A DNA stretch of 64,000 bases from Vandiemenella viatica (GCA_031002005.1 CM061914.1:189056685-189120684), one strand, 5' to 3'; shown: positions 42,562-55,110, counted from the stretch's first letter. A program made the numbers and translations. The notes: generated from the sequence alone by a model not told the origin.

Positions 42562-43465
42562 CGGGTCGCTATAATTAAACTTTCCCTATTTAACACGTTA
42601 TAACACGGAAACTAATTACGATACGAGTACCAAACTTGGTAGCATTAATGTCCAGAGTATGGGGTGCACGATTTCCATGCGTCACAGCGCAACCTTGCAG
42701 TTCCAACTATGGTCACCAGGTGCCGCCATCAGCCATCGTGATTCATAGTCTCACCCACCTGATCGAGTTATCAGCTGATCGTTTCCGAATGCTTGGCCGG
42801 CACGATCACCTGACCTCACTCCCTGTGGGGCTACCTCAAGGACAGGGTTTACCAGGGGGACATTCACACATGTGCTGATCTCAAGCGCAGCATATCAAGA
42901 GAGGTAGCCAGCATACCTACGGACATGCTTCGTTCTGCTGTGCAGAATACAATCCTGAGCTTTCAGACTCTTCTACCGAGCGTGGTGGGTGAACGGTTAA
43001 TGTTCTGGGCTCGCATTCGGGAGGACGCAGGTTCGAATCCCCGTCCGGGCATCCAGATTTGGGGTTTCCATGGTTTCCCCAAATCACTCCAGGGGAATGC
43101 CGGGATGCTTCCTTCAAAAGGCTATGGCGAATTCCTTCCCGTTCCTTGCCCCAATCCCATCCCGCCTCTAATGACCCCGCCGTCGACAAGGCGTAAAGCT
43201 CAAGGGAAAAAAAAACCGCAGACTCTTCTGGACATTGATGGGCGCCATATTGAGCCCCTTTTGCAGTAGTAATGGTACCGGTATGTAATGGTATGATGTG
43301 CCGTAGCAGTACAATAAAAGTGGTTCAATTGGATTGATTCTGCATTATTTCTTTTCCCCACGTCTTTGATATTAATGATACCAAGTTTGGTGCTCGTATC
43401 GTAATTAGTTTCCGTGTTAAAACGTGTTAAATAGGGAAAGTTTAACTATAACCACCCCGTACATT
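42562..43465. mobile_element. Long-TIR Tc1/mariner-type transposon (right arm)
   Basis: Mirror of 22,912-23,812, including the SINE and the C-terminal coding scraps ending DGRHIEPLL. Inverted ends CCGGGTCGCTATAATTAAAC and TACGGGGTGGTTATAGTTAA. Confidence 0.8.
42975..43218 (+). mobile_element. SINE subfamily A in the long-TIR transposon (right arm)
   Basis: Target duplication CAGACTCTTCT at 42964-42974 and 43219-43229, identical to the left arm. Confidence 0.93.
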
Positions 43466-44085
43466 AAGTATTAAATTTTTCCGCCTATCAGCTTTTACTA
43501 TTTACAAATTTTAAATTCCTTCAACTTTTTGGTAAATTATTCATCACATCCATCGGTCCGTGACACCCTTACCCACAAAAGAAAGTCTTCCCACACCCTT
43601 GTGCCTGAAATCGAGTGCCAGCTTGTTGTCATGGTCATCTTTTTCCTTCCATGCACTACTTTTCATACCTATTGCAATATCTTTCCATGTCTCACTCCCA
43701 GGACCCTCTTCACCCTTCTTCTGTCTTTCAATGATTCCCATTCCAGCTCTTTTACCATATCGGTTACTGATTGTGTTCTGCGATAGTTTTCAGAGATAAA
43801 TCTAGCAGCCCTTTTTTGCACCCTCTCCAATAACTATATTTGATGTACAAAATGTAGATCCCACACTACAATACTACATTACCATATTCAAGCAATGGTC
43901 CGACCAAAGTTTTGTAACCCAATTCCGTCACTTCTACAGCTTGTACAAGCTGACTTCTTGGCATTTATCCTCATGTCATTAAGACCCTTTCAGTTACATA
44001 TTCCACGCAGCTCAATCACCCTACAGCTGTTCCCAGTTTTCTCCCGTTTTAATCTTATTATATAACATTATGTCATCTGCAAGGA
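43465..44085 (-). pseudogene. LINE remnant (right arm)
   Basis: Mirror of 22,286-22,880, with the same LADD box change and internal deletion. Confidence 0.82.
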
Positions 44086-45713
44086 ATGTAAATATTGACT
44101 GTAAACAATCAACTGTTTTTCTCAGACAGTATTTTATTTTTTTGTCAATTGTTCTTCCGCACACCAGAAGGTAGAAGATATCATCGAGGCGAATCTCTTT
44201 CTTTCAACGATTTTTGCTAGTTTTTATCTAGAAACCAAAAAAAATTATATGATTTAAAAAAATTAATACTTCATGAGTCAATTTTTTTCTATAACTATTT
44301 CGCAAGATGTATTTTGAACCATTTTTAAAAATCTTGAATTATTGTGTTTTTTTATCTTTAAATGTTTTTGCCTTTATTTTTAATTAATTTCAATTTAGGT
44401 GGTAATCTGTATTACGTATCCTCAATTCTCACGTATGGGTCTTTTAGAAAAGAATAAGTGTGATTGCGGGAAAATAAATAGTTACACATTGGATATTTAG
44501 ATATAACATATTTAGCCTGATGTAACATCGATTAGCAAGCATCAGAATTGATTTACATTCCTACCATCACGAAGAAAATATTAAATGATTTTAGGGTATT
44601 TCAAACTGCCAAGGTGGCAGCCTTGAAGCGGCAGGCGCTGTTTCTGAACGCAGTCTAGCGAGCGAACGTAAAATGTTTTTCCTGTTTACACAGAAAATTC
44701 TTCTAGACGCTACATTTATTCGCCAGTCAGATGTGAAATTCGTTTACAAGTTTTCCGATGTTAAATGAAGTATATTTAACTTTATTGGGCAATGGGCCGT
44801 AAGATTAGACATTTATAAAATTCGCGAACTTCATAATTAATAAATTGTGCTTTTTCAATTCTGTATAAAAATAATTAAATAAAATGCATTTGTTTGCACG
44901 TAAAGGTGTAAGAGGCTATGCTTAAATTATGTAACTACATAAATATTACTTCTTAAACTAATTGACAAAATACTGGTATTAATAAATTAAATAAGTTTTA
45001 TGAATTATTAATGCTGTAATATATTATATTGTATTATAGCTACAAAAAATTATTTATACTACAAATGTGGAAGTGAAAATATTTTGTGACGCATAATGGA
45101 TTAACCAAAGAAAAAATAAATTTGAAGTTAAAATAAATCCAGGCATATCCAGCTCTGATTGTTTTTTTAATCTGTTCTATTGAAAATCGCTCTAAAGAAA
45201 TTATATATCTGCCAACAAATTCGTGTTTAACGTTCGCTAATCAACATCTCCACTCCCCCCCTATAAAATGATGCAGTCTGTTGTTGGGTTGTTGAAATTA
45301 TATAGTCAGCGAAATGTACACATAAAATTACAAACAGAACTTATTTATGCGAACGTATCTACAATACCTCTTTGCATGCAATATTTAATTTCAGAATGCA
45401 ACCATCTTCAATTTTTTGATTATCGTTACCGGCAATTGTTATAAAAACATTGTTTATACATGAAACTAGCTGTCTCACGTAACTTCGTGTGTGTGAAATT
45501 AGAATTTTATCACTAGAATCGCATACAGATAGCTGTAAGTTATGTAAAAGATATTCCACATCCTGACTGCGAGACAAACAAAGCCTGAGTGACCGATACA
45601 ACATTACAGAGACTCACACACGCTATCCGTCTGTCTGTCAACATTCGCTTGCTTTTCATGACAAAATATGTTTTTTATCCTGAAAACAGAAAACTTTGAC
45701 TTTCCTTTTCTTC
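44086..45713. other. Unassigned right-arm counterpart of 20,498-22,285
   Basis: No feature recognised. It is slightly shorter than the left counterpart because of a deletion near 44,290. Confidence 0.4.
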
Positions 45714-45925
45714 CTTATAACTTTACGTCTCGTCGACGTCGAGGTCATTAGGGTCGGAATAGGAAGTAATTTTCCCATGGCCTTTGAAGGAAGCGTCCCT
45801 GCATTCGCACAGAGCAATTTGGGGAAACCATGTAAAACCCAAATCTGGAAGCCAGGACAGGGATTCGAACTGATGTCCCCCAGAATGTGAGGCCAGAGCA
45901 TTACCGCTCACCCACCACGCTCAGT
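45714..45925 (-). mobile_element. SINE subfamily A (right arm)
   Basis: Mirror of 20,281-20,497. Confidence 0.88.
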
Positions 45926-45992
45926 TTTATCCTTCCTAATGATACATAGTATTATCTTGTGAAATTTCATCAAGGTCGGATTAGCCGTTTAG

Positions 45993-46555
45993 TCATGAAA
46001 GAGTAACAAACAGACAGAAAGACACAGATATTTTTGCGTTTACACTGTTCAGCCAAAATATTATGACCACCTGCTTATTAGTGTGTTGGTCCACCTTTTG
46101 GAGCGCAACACAGAAGAGATTCGGCGTGGCATGGATTCCAAAAAGTCTTCGTCAGGTTTCCAGAGTTTTCTGGTACCAGATGTCTACGCACAGGTCACGC
46201 AAGTCCTTTAAATTACGTGCCGGTGGTTTGTGGGCGCGGCACCTGGGAACGAGCATCTCTGAAACGGCGAGGCTGGTCGGCTGTTCGCGTGCTACTGTAG
46301 TGAGCATCTATGCAGAGTGGTTGAAGGACGGTGAAACCACGACTGGGCGACAAGGTGGTGGACGTCCACGCCTCATTACAGAACGTGGAGGTCGGAGGCT
46401 TGCCCGCTCTGTAAAGCGGGATAGGCGGCGATCTGTGGCAGACCTGACAGCAGAGTGTGCTCCGAAACACTTGTTCCTGTACCAGCATTGTATTCTGACA
46501 CAGATTTCGCTTTATTCTTCAGCAGCTGGTCATTTTCTGGTTATTGTTTCATAAG
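45993..46555 (+). pseudogene. Tc1-like transposase N-terminal remnant (right arm)
   Basis: Begins at CACTGTTCAGCCAAAATATT (about 46,043). Continuous open frame 46,063-46,554: VAWIPKSLRQVSRVFWYQMS, the helix-turn-helix TSISETARLVGCSRATVVSI, then EWLKDGETTTGRQGGGR, LITERGGRRLARSVKRDRRR and SVADLTAECAPKHLFLYQ. This copy keeps the frame that the left arm has lost. It covers only the DNA-binding domain and stops before the first catalytic aspartate. It could in principle encode a short DNA-binding peptide, but no evidence of use is visible. Confidence 0.87.
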
Positions 46556-49500
46556 TAAACTAGCACTACACCTCACTGTATATTTTGTATGAATGTTTGG
46601 TAAAGAAAAGTAAACAACCGGCAATTTGCTTAAAATACACAGAGCAGTGACGTGTAGTGCTAGTTTACTTGTGCAAGAACAAACAGAAAATGCGCTGCTA
46701 CTCGAAATGAAAGCAAAAACCATTGATGCTGAGAATGGAGCGAAAATAATGCTGTGTGATGAAAAATGAGAACCGCTGAATATGCTTCTATGAAAAACGA
46801 GAAACGCGTTCGGAAAGCTAATAAACGAAAAAAATCCAGTTGCTTAGCAACATATAATCAAATATAGAATATTAATATGAAATACGGTAAAATCAACAGG
46901 GTCCAATTTTATTAGATACCTCGGAGAATTAAGTGAATCGACAGTCATTGAGAAAATCTCGCAGCAAAACCGCCTCCCCCCCCCCCTCAAAAAAAGCTTT
47001 AGGACAATTCTAGGAACACTGAAGATGGTTACTGACTACAGTCAATCAAAACAACAGAAAAGTTTTCAAACATCGAAATTTACAGCCATGAAAGGCGAAT
47101 GAAATTCTTTGGTCATCTTAAAAGATTACCAGAAAATCGATTATTAAAAAAAGATAATTGATTATGTAACCTCACTAAAAATTTCAACACCATCGCTGAA
47201 CGAAATCCGAAATGATCTCAAAAACGCAAACATAAGATCAACAAACGTTTTAGAAATGGACGCCTTCAGACACAAAGTAGACAAATGGGAAGTTAGAACT
47301 GAGCAACCAAAAGAAAAACAATGCAGTGGTCGGTAGAGCGCAAACAAGTTTCCTCGGAAAGAATGAAAAACCTATTGTGACAACAAGAAGAATACGTGAC
47401 TGTGTCATTTGCTCAACGTCTTCCATTTACTGGGAGAATTCGCCACTAATACTAATGTATACCCTTAAAACGCAAGTCTTTGTCATGTTGTAGCTGTCAC
47501 GCGATGACGTCACACAATGACGTCACGCGTTTCGGCTTCACTTATGTCGTTCTAGGTTTATTTAATAACCGCTCTATTTTGCTAAACATCAGCGAATAAA
47601 TTAATTTTCAGAACACTGGTTGAAAACGTATTGCGTTTATCGATATAATAGTTATTATTTGCTATTATTTATATAGTATTCGTTCGATGTAAAAGTATTC
47701 ATTAAAATATTTGGCATCAGATATTTCAGTAAAAGCTTTAATTTTCGATTAGCGGCAATTTTGATTTGATTACTTTACAAGCGGAACTTGACCTTACAGC
47801 AGAGTTCATCGGTAATTTTTTTTTAAAAAAAAATGATTTAAATTGTTTTCTTGAGTATTCTGTTACTCAAATCATTACTTAGTTTTAACTAAAGTAGTTC
47901 CACACTGATCGCGATAGACTATAATTAAAACTAATAATACATGGAATGATGTAAGTTTCTAAGATTTATTTTTAATTTCCTTTGCTTCTACTGATGCCAT
48001 ATTTCAGCAGCATGTAACTGTGGCAGCCATTGGAATGTTGTAGTATCGATCTGAAACACGAAAATAAAAAAGGAAAATGGAAAAACCAGTAAACATTTTT
48101 GATTAGTTTATATCGCGATGCATTATCACCTCTAAAATGCGATACAGTACATGTATTAATATACTTGTGATTGAAGTATTGTTTCTCTAGTGTCAAGTTT
48201 AGCGTAGTAGTTAGGTTGAAATGCAACCTGGACTAGGATGGCAACGGAAACCTTTTGCTACAGCGCAAGGCACTAAGAATTACACTGAGCTTTATTTTAT
48301 AACAATATTTATAAGAATTCTATTTATTAAAGAATTAAGTAAGAAATTAATTTCCAGAACACTGAAAGTTTGTATTTCATTTAAATTGGCGTATTATTAA
48401 TTAATTTTTTTTTAAAACTAAAATCGTTACTTGGTTTGAATGAAAGACGTTCCAAATTGATCGTGATCTATGCTGTCTAAATCACAATTAAAACTAATAT
48501 GACGTGGCATAACGTAAGTTGTTATGATTTAATTTAGCATCTTTCGTTTTCACAGGGGAAGGCTAATTATTTCAGCGCCATGTAAGCTGTGTCAGCCGTT
48601 AAAACATCGATCTTCATCACAGATAATAAGAAAGAAAAGGTGTAACAACCCGTGAAGAGTTTGGATTAAATTTAAATCGTGATGCATGACGATATTTACA
48701 TGCGATACTGGGTATATATTAACTCGATTGTGATTGAAACTTGGATTTTTTAGCGGAAATTTTAGTGGAGATTGTGGTTATGCGTAAATGCAACCTGGAC
48801 CAGGATGGCAACGGAAACCTTTTGCTACAGCGCAAGGCACGAGGAATTACATTGAACTTTATTTTATAACAATTCTATTTAGTTAAGCAACTGAAAATAA
48901 ATTAACTGCCGAAACACTCCGTTAAATCCGTAATGTTTGATGGGCTTTGAGGTTAATAATAATAATAATAATAATAATATTGGAATTATTGTTGTGGCGT
49001 GATGTTGCCAGAGAGGCTAGGGAAGATTTCGATTCTTACGCCTCCTCGCCGGGAGTCGTGTATTTTTTTTGCGACTCTCGTTCGCCTGGTTAATCCGGTC
49101 CATCCAGTTTGCCGAAATTGGAGGCGGGGCCATGGGCAACTCATTATCAAACTTTAACGAGTCACGCCGACTGTGAATGAGGGCGTGGGAGGAGAGGAGA
49201 GAGCAGAATTACTCTCTCTCTCTCTCTCCCTCTCCCTCTCTCTCTCTATTTCTCTCTCTCTCTCTCAGGCGGCAGGAACTTATTTGTCTGTCTGGGGTGG
49301 AGAGTGTTTATGTTCGCGCCTTAGGTCGACACCTAAGACTACCTGACCGAGGCGGCAGATAATGACCTGCTGTGTTTACAATTTAAATTCTCATTAACAG
49401 TCTAAAAACGGGGCTGGGATCACTTCCTGGGACAACATTATATCCGCTGCGAGGCAGTGGCACTAACAAATCCAGCACGCACACTGGAATCCATAGGTCC

Positions 49501-49644
49501 CCGAAACGGAGAGTTTTGGGGAGGTAAAGTAGTTTCGCCACCCTTGTGGCCGACACCTCAGCTCATAAGCGTCCAACCATTTTTGGCCTACTGTCCCCTC
49601 GTCCCCATTATAGCAAAAACAACACACCTACTCCCTTTCCTGTT
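46556..49644. other. Unassigned right-arm counterpart of 16,596-19,689
   Basis: Includes the paired TGACGTCA sites (47,505-47,525), (AAT)n near 48,955-48,980 and an expanded (CT)n at 49,203-49,266 (far longer than in the left arm). Confidence 0.45.
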
Positions 49645-49770
49645 ATACTATATATATATTGGATTTCTGAAACGGCTCTAAAGGTTTGGATGAAATTTCG
49701 TATTTAGATGACGTTTAAGTTTACCAATATAGGTGTCTTCCCTGCAAAAACACGATTTTACAAAAAAAAA
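49645..49770 (+). repeat. Dispersed repeat X, first part
   Basis: X phrases (ATATTGGATTTCTGAAACGG, GGATGAAATTTCGTATTTAG) up to ACACGATTTTACAAAAAA. In the left arm the sequence continues directly; here a ~960-bp insertion intervenes and X resumes at 50,742. Confidence 0.65.
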
Positions 49771-49890
49771 GAATTAGTAATTACTAGACGACCCGTACGA
49801 AAATTTCGTGAATAAAATGCAATGCATAGTGAGGTTGAATGCTTGAGATATAATGAAAAGTAGAACCATACTTTTGTAGCATATATTTAA

Positions 49891-50692
49891 GGGTCGAATT
49901 ACGAAAATTCCTTTTTTAAATATAATTTTACCATGACGGAGACCTTAGTCTTTAATCTGATACCTCTCTCATCCATATCGGTTAGATATCAAGGGAGATA
50001 ATAAATAGCTCGTGACACAAAAATGTGTTGTTGAAGAATTTATACTTTTTCCCTTTAAGGGTTGAATTCCAAAAACATTCTTTCTTAAAATATGATGTGA
50101 GCAAAGCTGAGACAGTAATCCTCATAATCTTACTTCGTTTATCGATATTGGTTAGATATGCAAGGAGGTAAATGACTCGAGGCACAAAAAACGCATTTTT
50201 GAAAAATTTACATTTTTGCCCTTTAAGTGTCGAATTACGAAAAATTCCTTTCTTGAAATATAATGTTACCACGGCGGATATCTTCGTCTTTAATATGATA
50301 CCTTATTTATCTGAATCGGTTAGATATGAAGTGAGATAAATGGCTCGTGACACAAAAATACATTGCAAAAATATTGATACGTTTGCCCTTTAAGGGTCGA
50401 ATTCCGAAAAAAAAATTTGTCGTAGTATATGACGTCACTAAAGCGGAGATCTTAATCATTAAAATGATACTGCATTAAACGACTTCAGACAGGTATCCAA
50501 GGAGATAAATGACTCGTAACACAGAAAACAGTATTTTAGACATATTAACATTTTTGCCCTTTAGGGGTCGAATTCCAAAAAGTTTCTTTCTTAAAATATG
50601 ATGTGACCAATGTGGAGACCATAAACTTTAAAATGACACCTCATTCATTGATTTCTGTTAAGTATGAAGGAAGATACATGCTTGTGACAAAA
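49891..50692. repeat. 168-bp tandem array, five units, right arm only
   Basis: Units start at 49,891, 50,059, 50,227, 50,394 and 50,565 (spacing 168, 168, 167, 171), each with GGGTCGAATTCCGAAAA-like starts. Internal phrases are shared (GGTTAGATAT.AAG, GGCTCGTGACACAAAAA, TTTTTGCCCTTTAAGG). The array ends in a ~22-base A run (50,691-50,712). The left arm lacks it entirely. The whole insertion spans about 49,775-50,740. Confidence 0.9.
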
Positions 50693-50741
50693 AAAAAAAA
50701 AAAAAAAAAAAACCTTATACAAATAATATATATGATTGTAT

Positions 50742-50850
50742 TTGGTATCCCGGAAACGGCGCTAACGCCATCTCGTAGTCGTTTCAGGTACCAGTAAGCT
50801 GGGCGGTTTTAGTTAAGTTCTCTTTGATTACAGCAAGGAACTCCTATAAC
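50742..50850 (+). repeat. Dispersed repeat X, second part
   Basis: Resumes with GGTATCCCGGAAACGGCGCT and TTTCAGGTACCAGTAAGC, matching 16,300-16,400 of the left arm. Confidence 0.6.
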
Positions 50851-51554
50851 TTTAAACGAATAATTTTTGTGCACTATCTGACCCGTGCGAATATTATAGT
50901 GGTCAGTCACCAAATGGTAAAATAACAATGTGGAAATAAGTAACTGTAACTACTTATAAATGAAAGGTATTCTATTTTGAAGAGTAGTAATAAATATCAC
51001 TTTTACTCTAAAAAGTCGTTATCATTAAATACTACAAGTTTAATTCTAAAACAAGTAAAAAGTCGATGTTTAAAAAATATTGGCTTTCTCAGATGTCCAA
51101 TCTTCTTAACTTTACAAAACTTCCTTGTAAAAATATTAACAATTGTTATGTGATCATCGTTGACGTTTTCATCGTATAAGTCTTCAAGACAAAAATAAAT
51201 ATTAATGAAACTAAAAACTCATGAAAAAGGCGCTTACGGGTGTCCATACGAAAAAAACGGATTCTGATAAATATAGTCCCTCATTTTGAACCGTCTGACG
51301 TTGTGCTTTATTAATGCTCATAGCGAAGGCTACTTCTTCTGGGAATTACTTTCCTACCATTTGGAAAGGGACTGTTGATCGGAACATGTGCGGTTACTGC
51401 GAGGTATGAGCATAGTTTTATCGGAGTGAATGAATTTAACAGTGATGATCTTCCCCTAATCTTGCACCATTAATTAACCCCTGATTAGCACGAAAATTTC
51501 CATTTAACATAATAATAGCGTTTTTCTTTAAAAGAAATTTATGAATTGGTAAAC

Positions 51555-51790
51555 CAGACGATCTCGGAAATGGCTAGAACGATTTGGATGAAATTTGATA
51601 TGTAGATAACGTTTTGCTTTTCAAGTTTGTAACAAGGTTTTACCAACAAGAAAAGGTGAAATTTTTGTATTCGGTTTCTCGCAAACGGCCCTAACCTCAT
51701 TTCGTAGCATTTTCAGGTACCAGTAAGCCTACTGATGTTAGTTAAAGTTCTCTTTGGTTAGAACAAGGAACTGTACAACACAAAATGGCT
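51555..51790 (+). repeat. Dispersed repeat X copy (right arm)
   Basis: Mirror of 15,395-15,610. Confidence 0.6.
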
Positions 51791-51916
51791 ACGAAGCCTT
51801 CAAAGAAATGTAATCAAACTTTACTCAAAATCTTGTGTATTGAACAGAAATCGAGAGATGCCGAACGAAGGTCGGTCACCCAGGTACTAAATGATGAAAC
51901 CTATACGGCTCCAGCT

Positions 51917-52260
51917 TTTTTGTTGTTGTTGTTGTTGCTTTAGGGCGCGACAACGACTGGGTTATTAGCACCCTGACTAAACACCTGGGTGACAACGTGG
52001 CATAAACTAAAATCGAGTTCCGTCTGCATGGGCGACTGCAAAGGGTTTGGCCAAACAGACACAAAATAAAACGCTAAAATGCTGACAAACATGTATGCAA
52101 GGCCAACTGTAAAGGGAAAGGCCAAGCAGACTGTAAAATAAACTAAAATAGTAAAAATAATGGCTGTAAACGGGCATTAAAAGGAAACACATACACTAAC
52201 TCGTTACCTGTAAAATTTTCAACCGAAATAAACGAAGAGACGTTAAAACAACAACTTTTC
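51917..52260 (-). repeat. Retroposon 3' end with (CAA)n tail (right arm)
   Basis: Mirror of 14,890-15,218; the (TTG)n on the plus strand lies at 51,920-51,939. Confidence 0.5.
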
Positions 52261-52361
52261 TTCGATCAGGAACACCTCTACGAACTCTCCAACCCCTATA
52301 GGTGGGCGGTGGCACCCCCTGTGAGAAAAATTGGTCCAGGTTATCTGTTTTGGTGTACCAC

Positions 52362-52401
<40 letters not shown>

Positions 52402-52639
52402 TCCTTTTAAGAAAAAAAAATTACTTACCGACTACTTCTCAAATAAAAAAAAATCTCACTGCCCTCTTTTCTTTGTTTATGGGCTTGTAATGAGAATACA
52501 CGGCTACATGAACTGGTGTGAATAAACGAGAAATAGGAGAGTAAATTGTGCGTTTCTTGGTTTCTGAGGAAAAGGTTAGTTACTTGCATGATTTAAACGC
52601 AATAACCTAGATTAATTTGCAGTAAAAGTCTCGTTAGCT

Positions 52640-52960
52640 ATATTAAAGATAACAGTGCCCCACAAAAATTCATACACATTCTATCTTCGCAGCAAGGTCT
52701 CTTCATATTTGACATTGTCAGAGCATCGTAAATGACATTAGTGCAACATAAAAACTTAATTTTTCCAGATAATGAGCACTGGTGTGTTACTTTCTTGTAT
52801 CTAATAAGCTGACTCTTCTTTGCATTTATCTTCATCACATGTTTACCAAACCAACTAGATATCCTGTCCAGATTAACCTGCAACTGTTTACAATCCTCAT
52901 TCATTTTGATTCTTTTATATAGCATTATGTCATCTGCAAACAATCTAATTATTCATTAGA
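52640..52960 (-). pseudogene. LINE reverse-transcriptase fragment (right arm)
   Basis: Mirror of 14,183-14,500: LFADDIMLYKRI, NLDRISSWFGKHVMKINAKK. Confidence 0.82.
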
Positions 52961-53503
52961 ATTATAAATGTTGTGGGAGTCATGGAGTTTAGAAGACGAT
53001 TTTTAGCTACTTAGAAAGTTTGATGTTGTCATTTTTATGTTTAAATGCATTTCAATACTTAATTTTCATTTGGAAATGATTCTTGATGATGGTGAATAAT
53101 TTTGTACCGGTTGTAATTGTTTTTGTGCGATTTTGATCGTCGGAGTAGTTGTTAACGCTCGAAAAATGTCGGGTACCATCTTCATTGCTTATTTTATCTA
53201 GCGACTATTTAAGCTTGCAGAAATCGCAAACCGCAGAAGATGCAATGTTGGAAAGTTTTCGGAAAATTTGTTCGCCAAAGTTTTAGAAGGCAGGATTTGT
53301 TATTAAGAAGTTGGTGGGGTGTTAGCAACCTTTGCTGATAGATAAGGAGAAGGAATATTTAATTCATTAAGATGCAGTTATCATTATCTGAAGACCCATT
53401 CAGCGAGTTCTTTGACAAGGTGATTGGTATTAGTAGCCAATAGTTTACACCAAGTTTGAAAGACTGACAATTCCATAGTATAAGGCAAAAAAAGGAACAT
53501 TAC

Positions 53504-53918
53504 CTGGATTTTCGCATCATAGGTGAATCTGCCTTCGATCAAGATTAGACCAAAGTCTCGTACACCCAATGTACACTGTCGAGCTTCGGGTGCATGAAGA
53601 CCTTGGACACCTTGAAGGTCACACAGCCAGACTCCTTGGTCGCATATCCGGGCCGTACCATAATGTTGTAAGGATTCCCAGGGCCTGGTTTTCCCCCTAA
53701 AAGTGCAAAATAAAATGTGTCCCCAAAACATCCCTAACCTTACAACACATAGCAGAGCCACCGAAGGTAGCGGGCCTATACACACACAGCCGCTGAGGCA
53801 ACGATACACACACACACACACACACACACAAAGCAGGCAATGCGCTGCCGTTAATACGAACTGCTCACTCAGGATCGATCCACCACATTGGACGCCCTTT
53901 TCGTTCTCCAGTGCCACC
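53504..53918 (-). pseudogene. Trypsin-like serine protease exon, interrupted (right copy)
   Basis: An intact acceptor (TTTTTTCAG) precedes VALENEKGVQCGGSIL and SEQFVLTAAHC, so the catalytic histidine block is preserved here, unlike the left copy. Directly after it lies a ~150-bp stretch absent from the left arm, with (AC)n at 53,806-53,830 and the GGTAGCGGG...CCGCTGAGGCAACGATAC phrase. The exon resumes with NPYNIMVRPGYATKESGCVT and FKVSKVFMHPKLDSV. A frameshift precedes DFGLILIEGRFTYDAKIQ, and the donor GTAATG is intact. The family is S1 peptidase (chymotrypsin fold); the catalytic aspartate region is shifted and the serine exon is absent. Confidence 0.85.
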
Positions 53919-54213
53919 TGAAAAAATGATCAATTCTTATGTTTGTTTGAAAACTCACTCTTTCGAAAAAATACGAAGCAGAGATATTTTGGCAGAAGAA
54001 GCAGCAATCACGCAGTTGTATCATTACCATGGCTCACCGCTTTGTCTGATAGCTCCGGATATTATCGGCGAGTTCCTTCCCAAAAATCAATTAAAGATAT
54101 ATTTTTAAAACCGGTTTGAACAGTCTGATCTGCGAACATTTCCAGCAATGATTCACGATGCCAAACCTAACAGTGGTGCCGAATATTTGGTCTCTATAGC
54201 GAAATGTAGAATT

Positions 54214-54220
54214 CGAACCT
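54214..54220. other. Empty SINE insertion site
   Basis: A single CGAACCT (AGGTTCG on the other strand) joins the sequences that flank the SINE at 12,863-13,082 in the left arm. Confidence 0.9.
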
Positions 54221-54374
54221 CGCATCGTTTTTGACGTTTCAGGATTTTATCTGAGTACCTGGGTCACCGATCTTCACTGGAAATCTTCCGATTTCTGTTA
54301 ATATGCAAAATTTTGAGTAAAGTTTGACTAAAGTAAAACGCTTTTCTTGAATGAATTTTGAGATATACAGTTCC

Positions 54375-54625
54375 TTCCTCCAACCAAAGAGAAGCTTAAC
54401 TAACATCAGTTGGCTTACTGGTACCCGAAACTGCTACGAGATGGAGTTGGAGCCTTTACCGAGATACCAGATACAAGAATTGCTGATTTTTTTAATAGTC
54501 TTTTTTCATGGAAGGTACCTATTTATGTAAACTTAAAAAACAATACCTTATCTAAATATGAAATTCCATCAAAATCATTAGAGCCGTTCCGAGATCCCAA
54601 TATATATATATATATATATATACAA
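54375..54625 (-). repeat. Dispersed repeat X copy (right arm)
   Basis: Mirror of 12,470-12,710, here ending in a TA run (54,600-54,622). Confidence 0.6.
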
Positions 54626-55029
54626 GAATTCCTCGTTTAAAGATATAAGATATCTTTTTAATTGGCAAATGGAATGGAGGTATATTACTCTGAACTCACT
54701 GGATTATTATGTATACCAGCTTTGATACGCCGGATGTATTCGCTGCAATCAAACAATCAGAAACTTCGTGGATTTCAGTAGCCTGGAGGAAAGAATATTT
54801 TTAATTAAAAATTATCTATGAAAGTGATGAATAATTTACGGTGTGCTTAGTCGTATGTCCGCCATCTTGGATACTGCATGGCAGAAACATGCAGTCAGCC
54901 ACCATAAGGTTTACCTTGTCACGAACTCCCTACGATCAACTGACGAACCCCCCCCCCCCCTTGAGAAACCCTGCTCAATACGACCGGGTACTAAACAAGA
55001 AATGGCAATTCGTTCGTACGGAGAACCAT

Positions 55030-55110
55030 AGGCACCACAGATGACACTGCATCTCAGATGAACACTCCTTTACGAGATACGCACCAAAGATCGCGCTACA
55101 ACACAGATAA
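55030..55110 (+). repeat. Dispersed repeat, copy 1
   Basis: Shares GGCACCACAGATGACACTGC and CAGATGAACACTCCTTTACG with 60,228-60,318 in the right flank; also in the left arm at about 12,005-12,085. Confidence 0.6.

Noticed and set aside
49891..50692. Hammerhead ribozyme inside the 168-bp tandem units (retrozyme array)
   Set aside because: No CTGANGA box followed by a stem and GAAA is visible in any unit.
49891..50692. CRISPR-like array
   Set aside because: The whole 168-bp unit repeats with no unique spacers, and the genome is eukaryotic.
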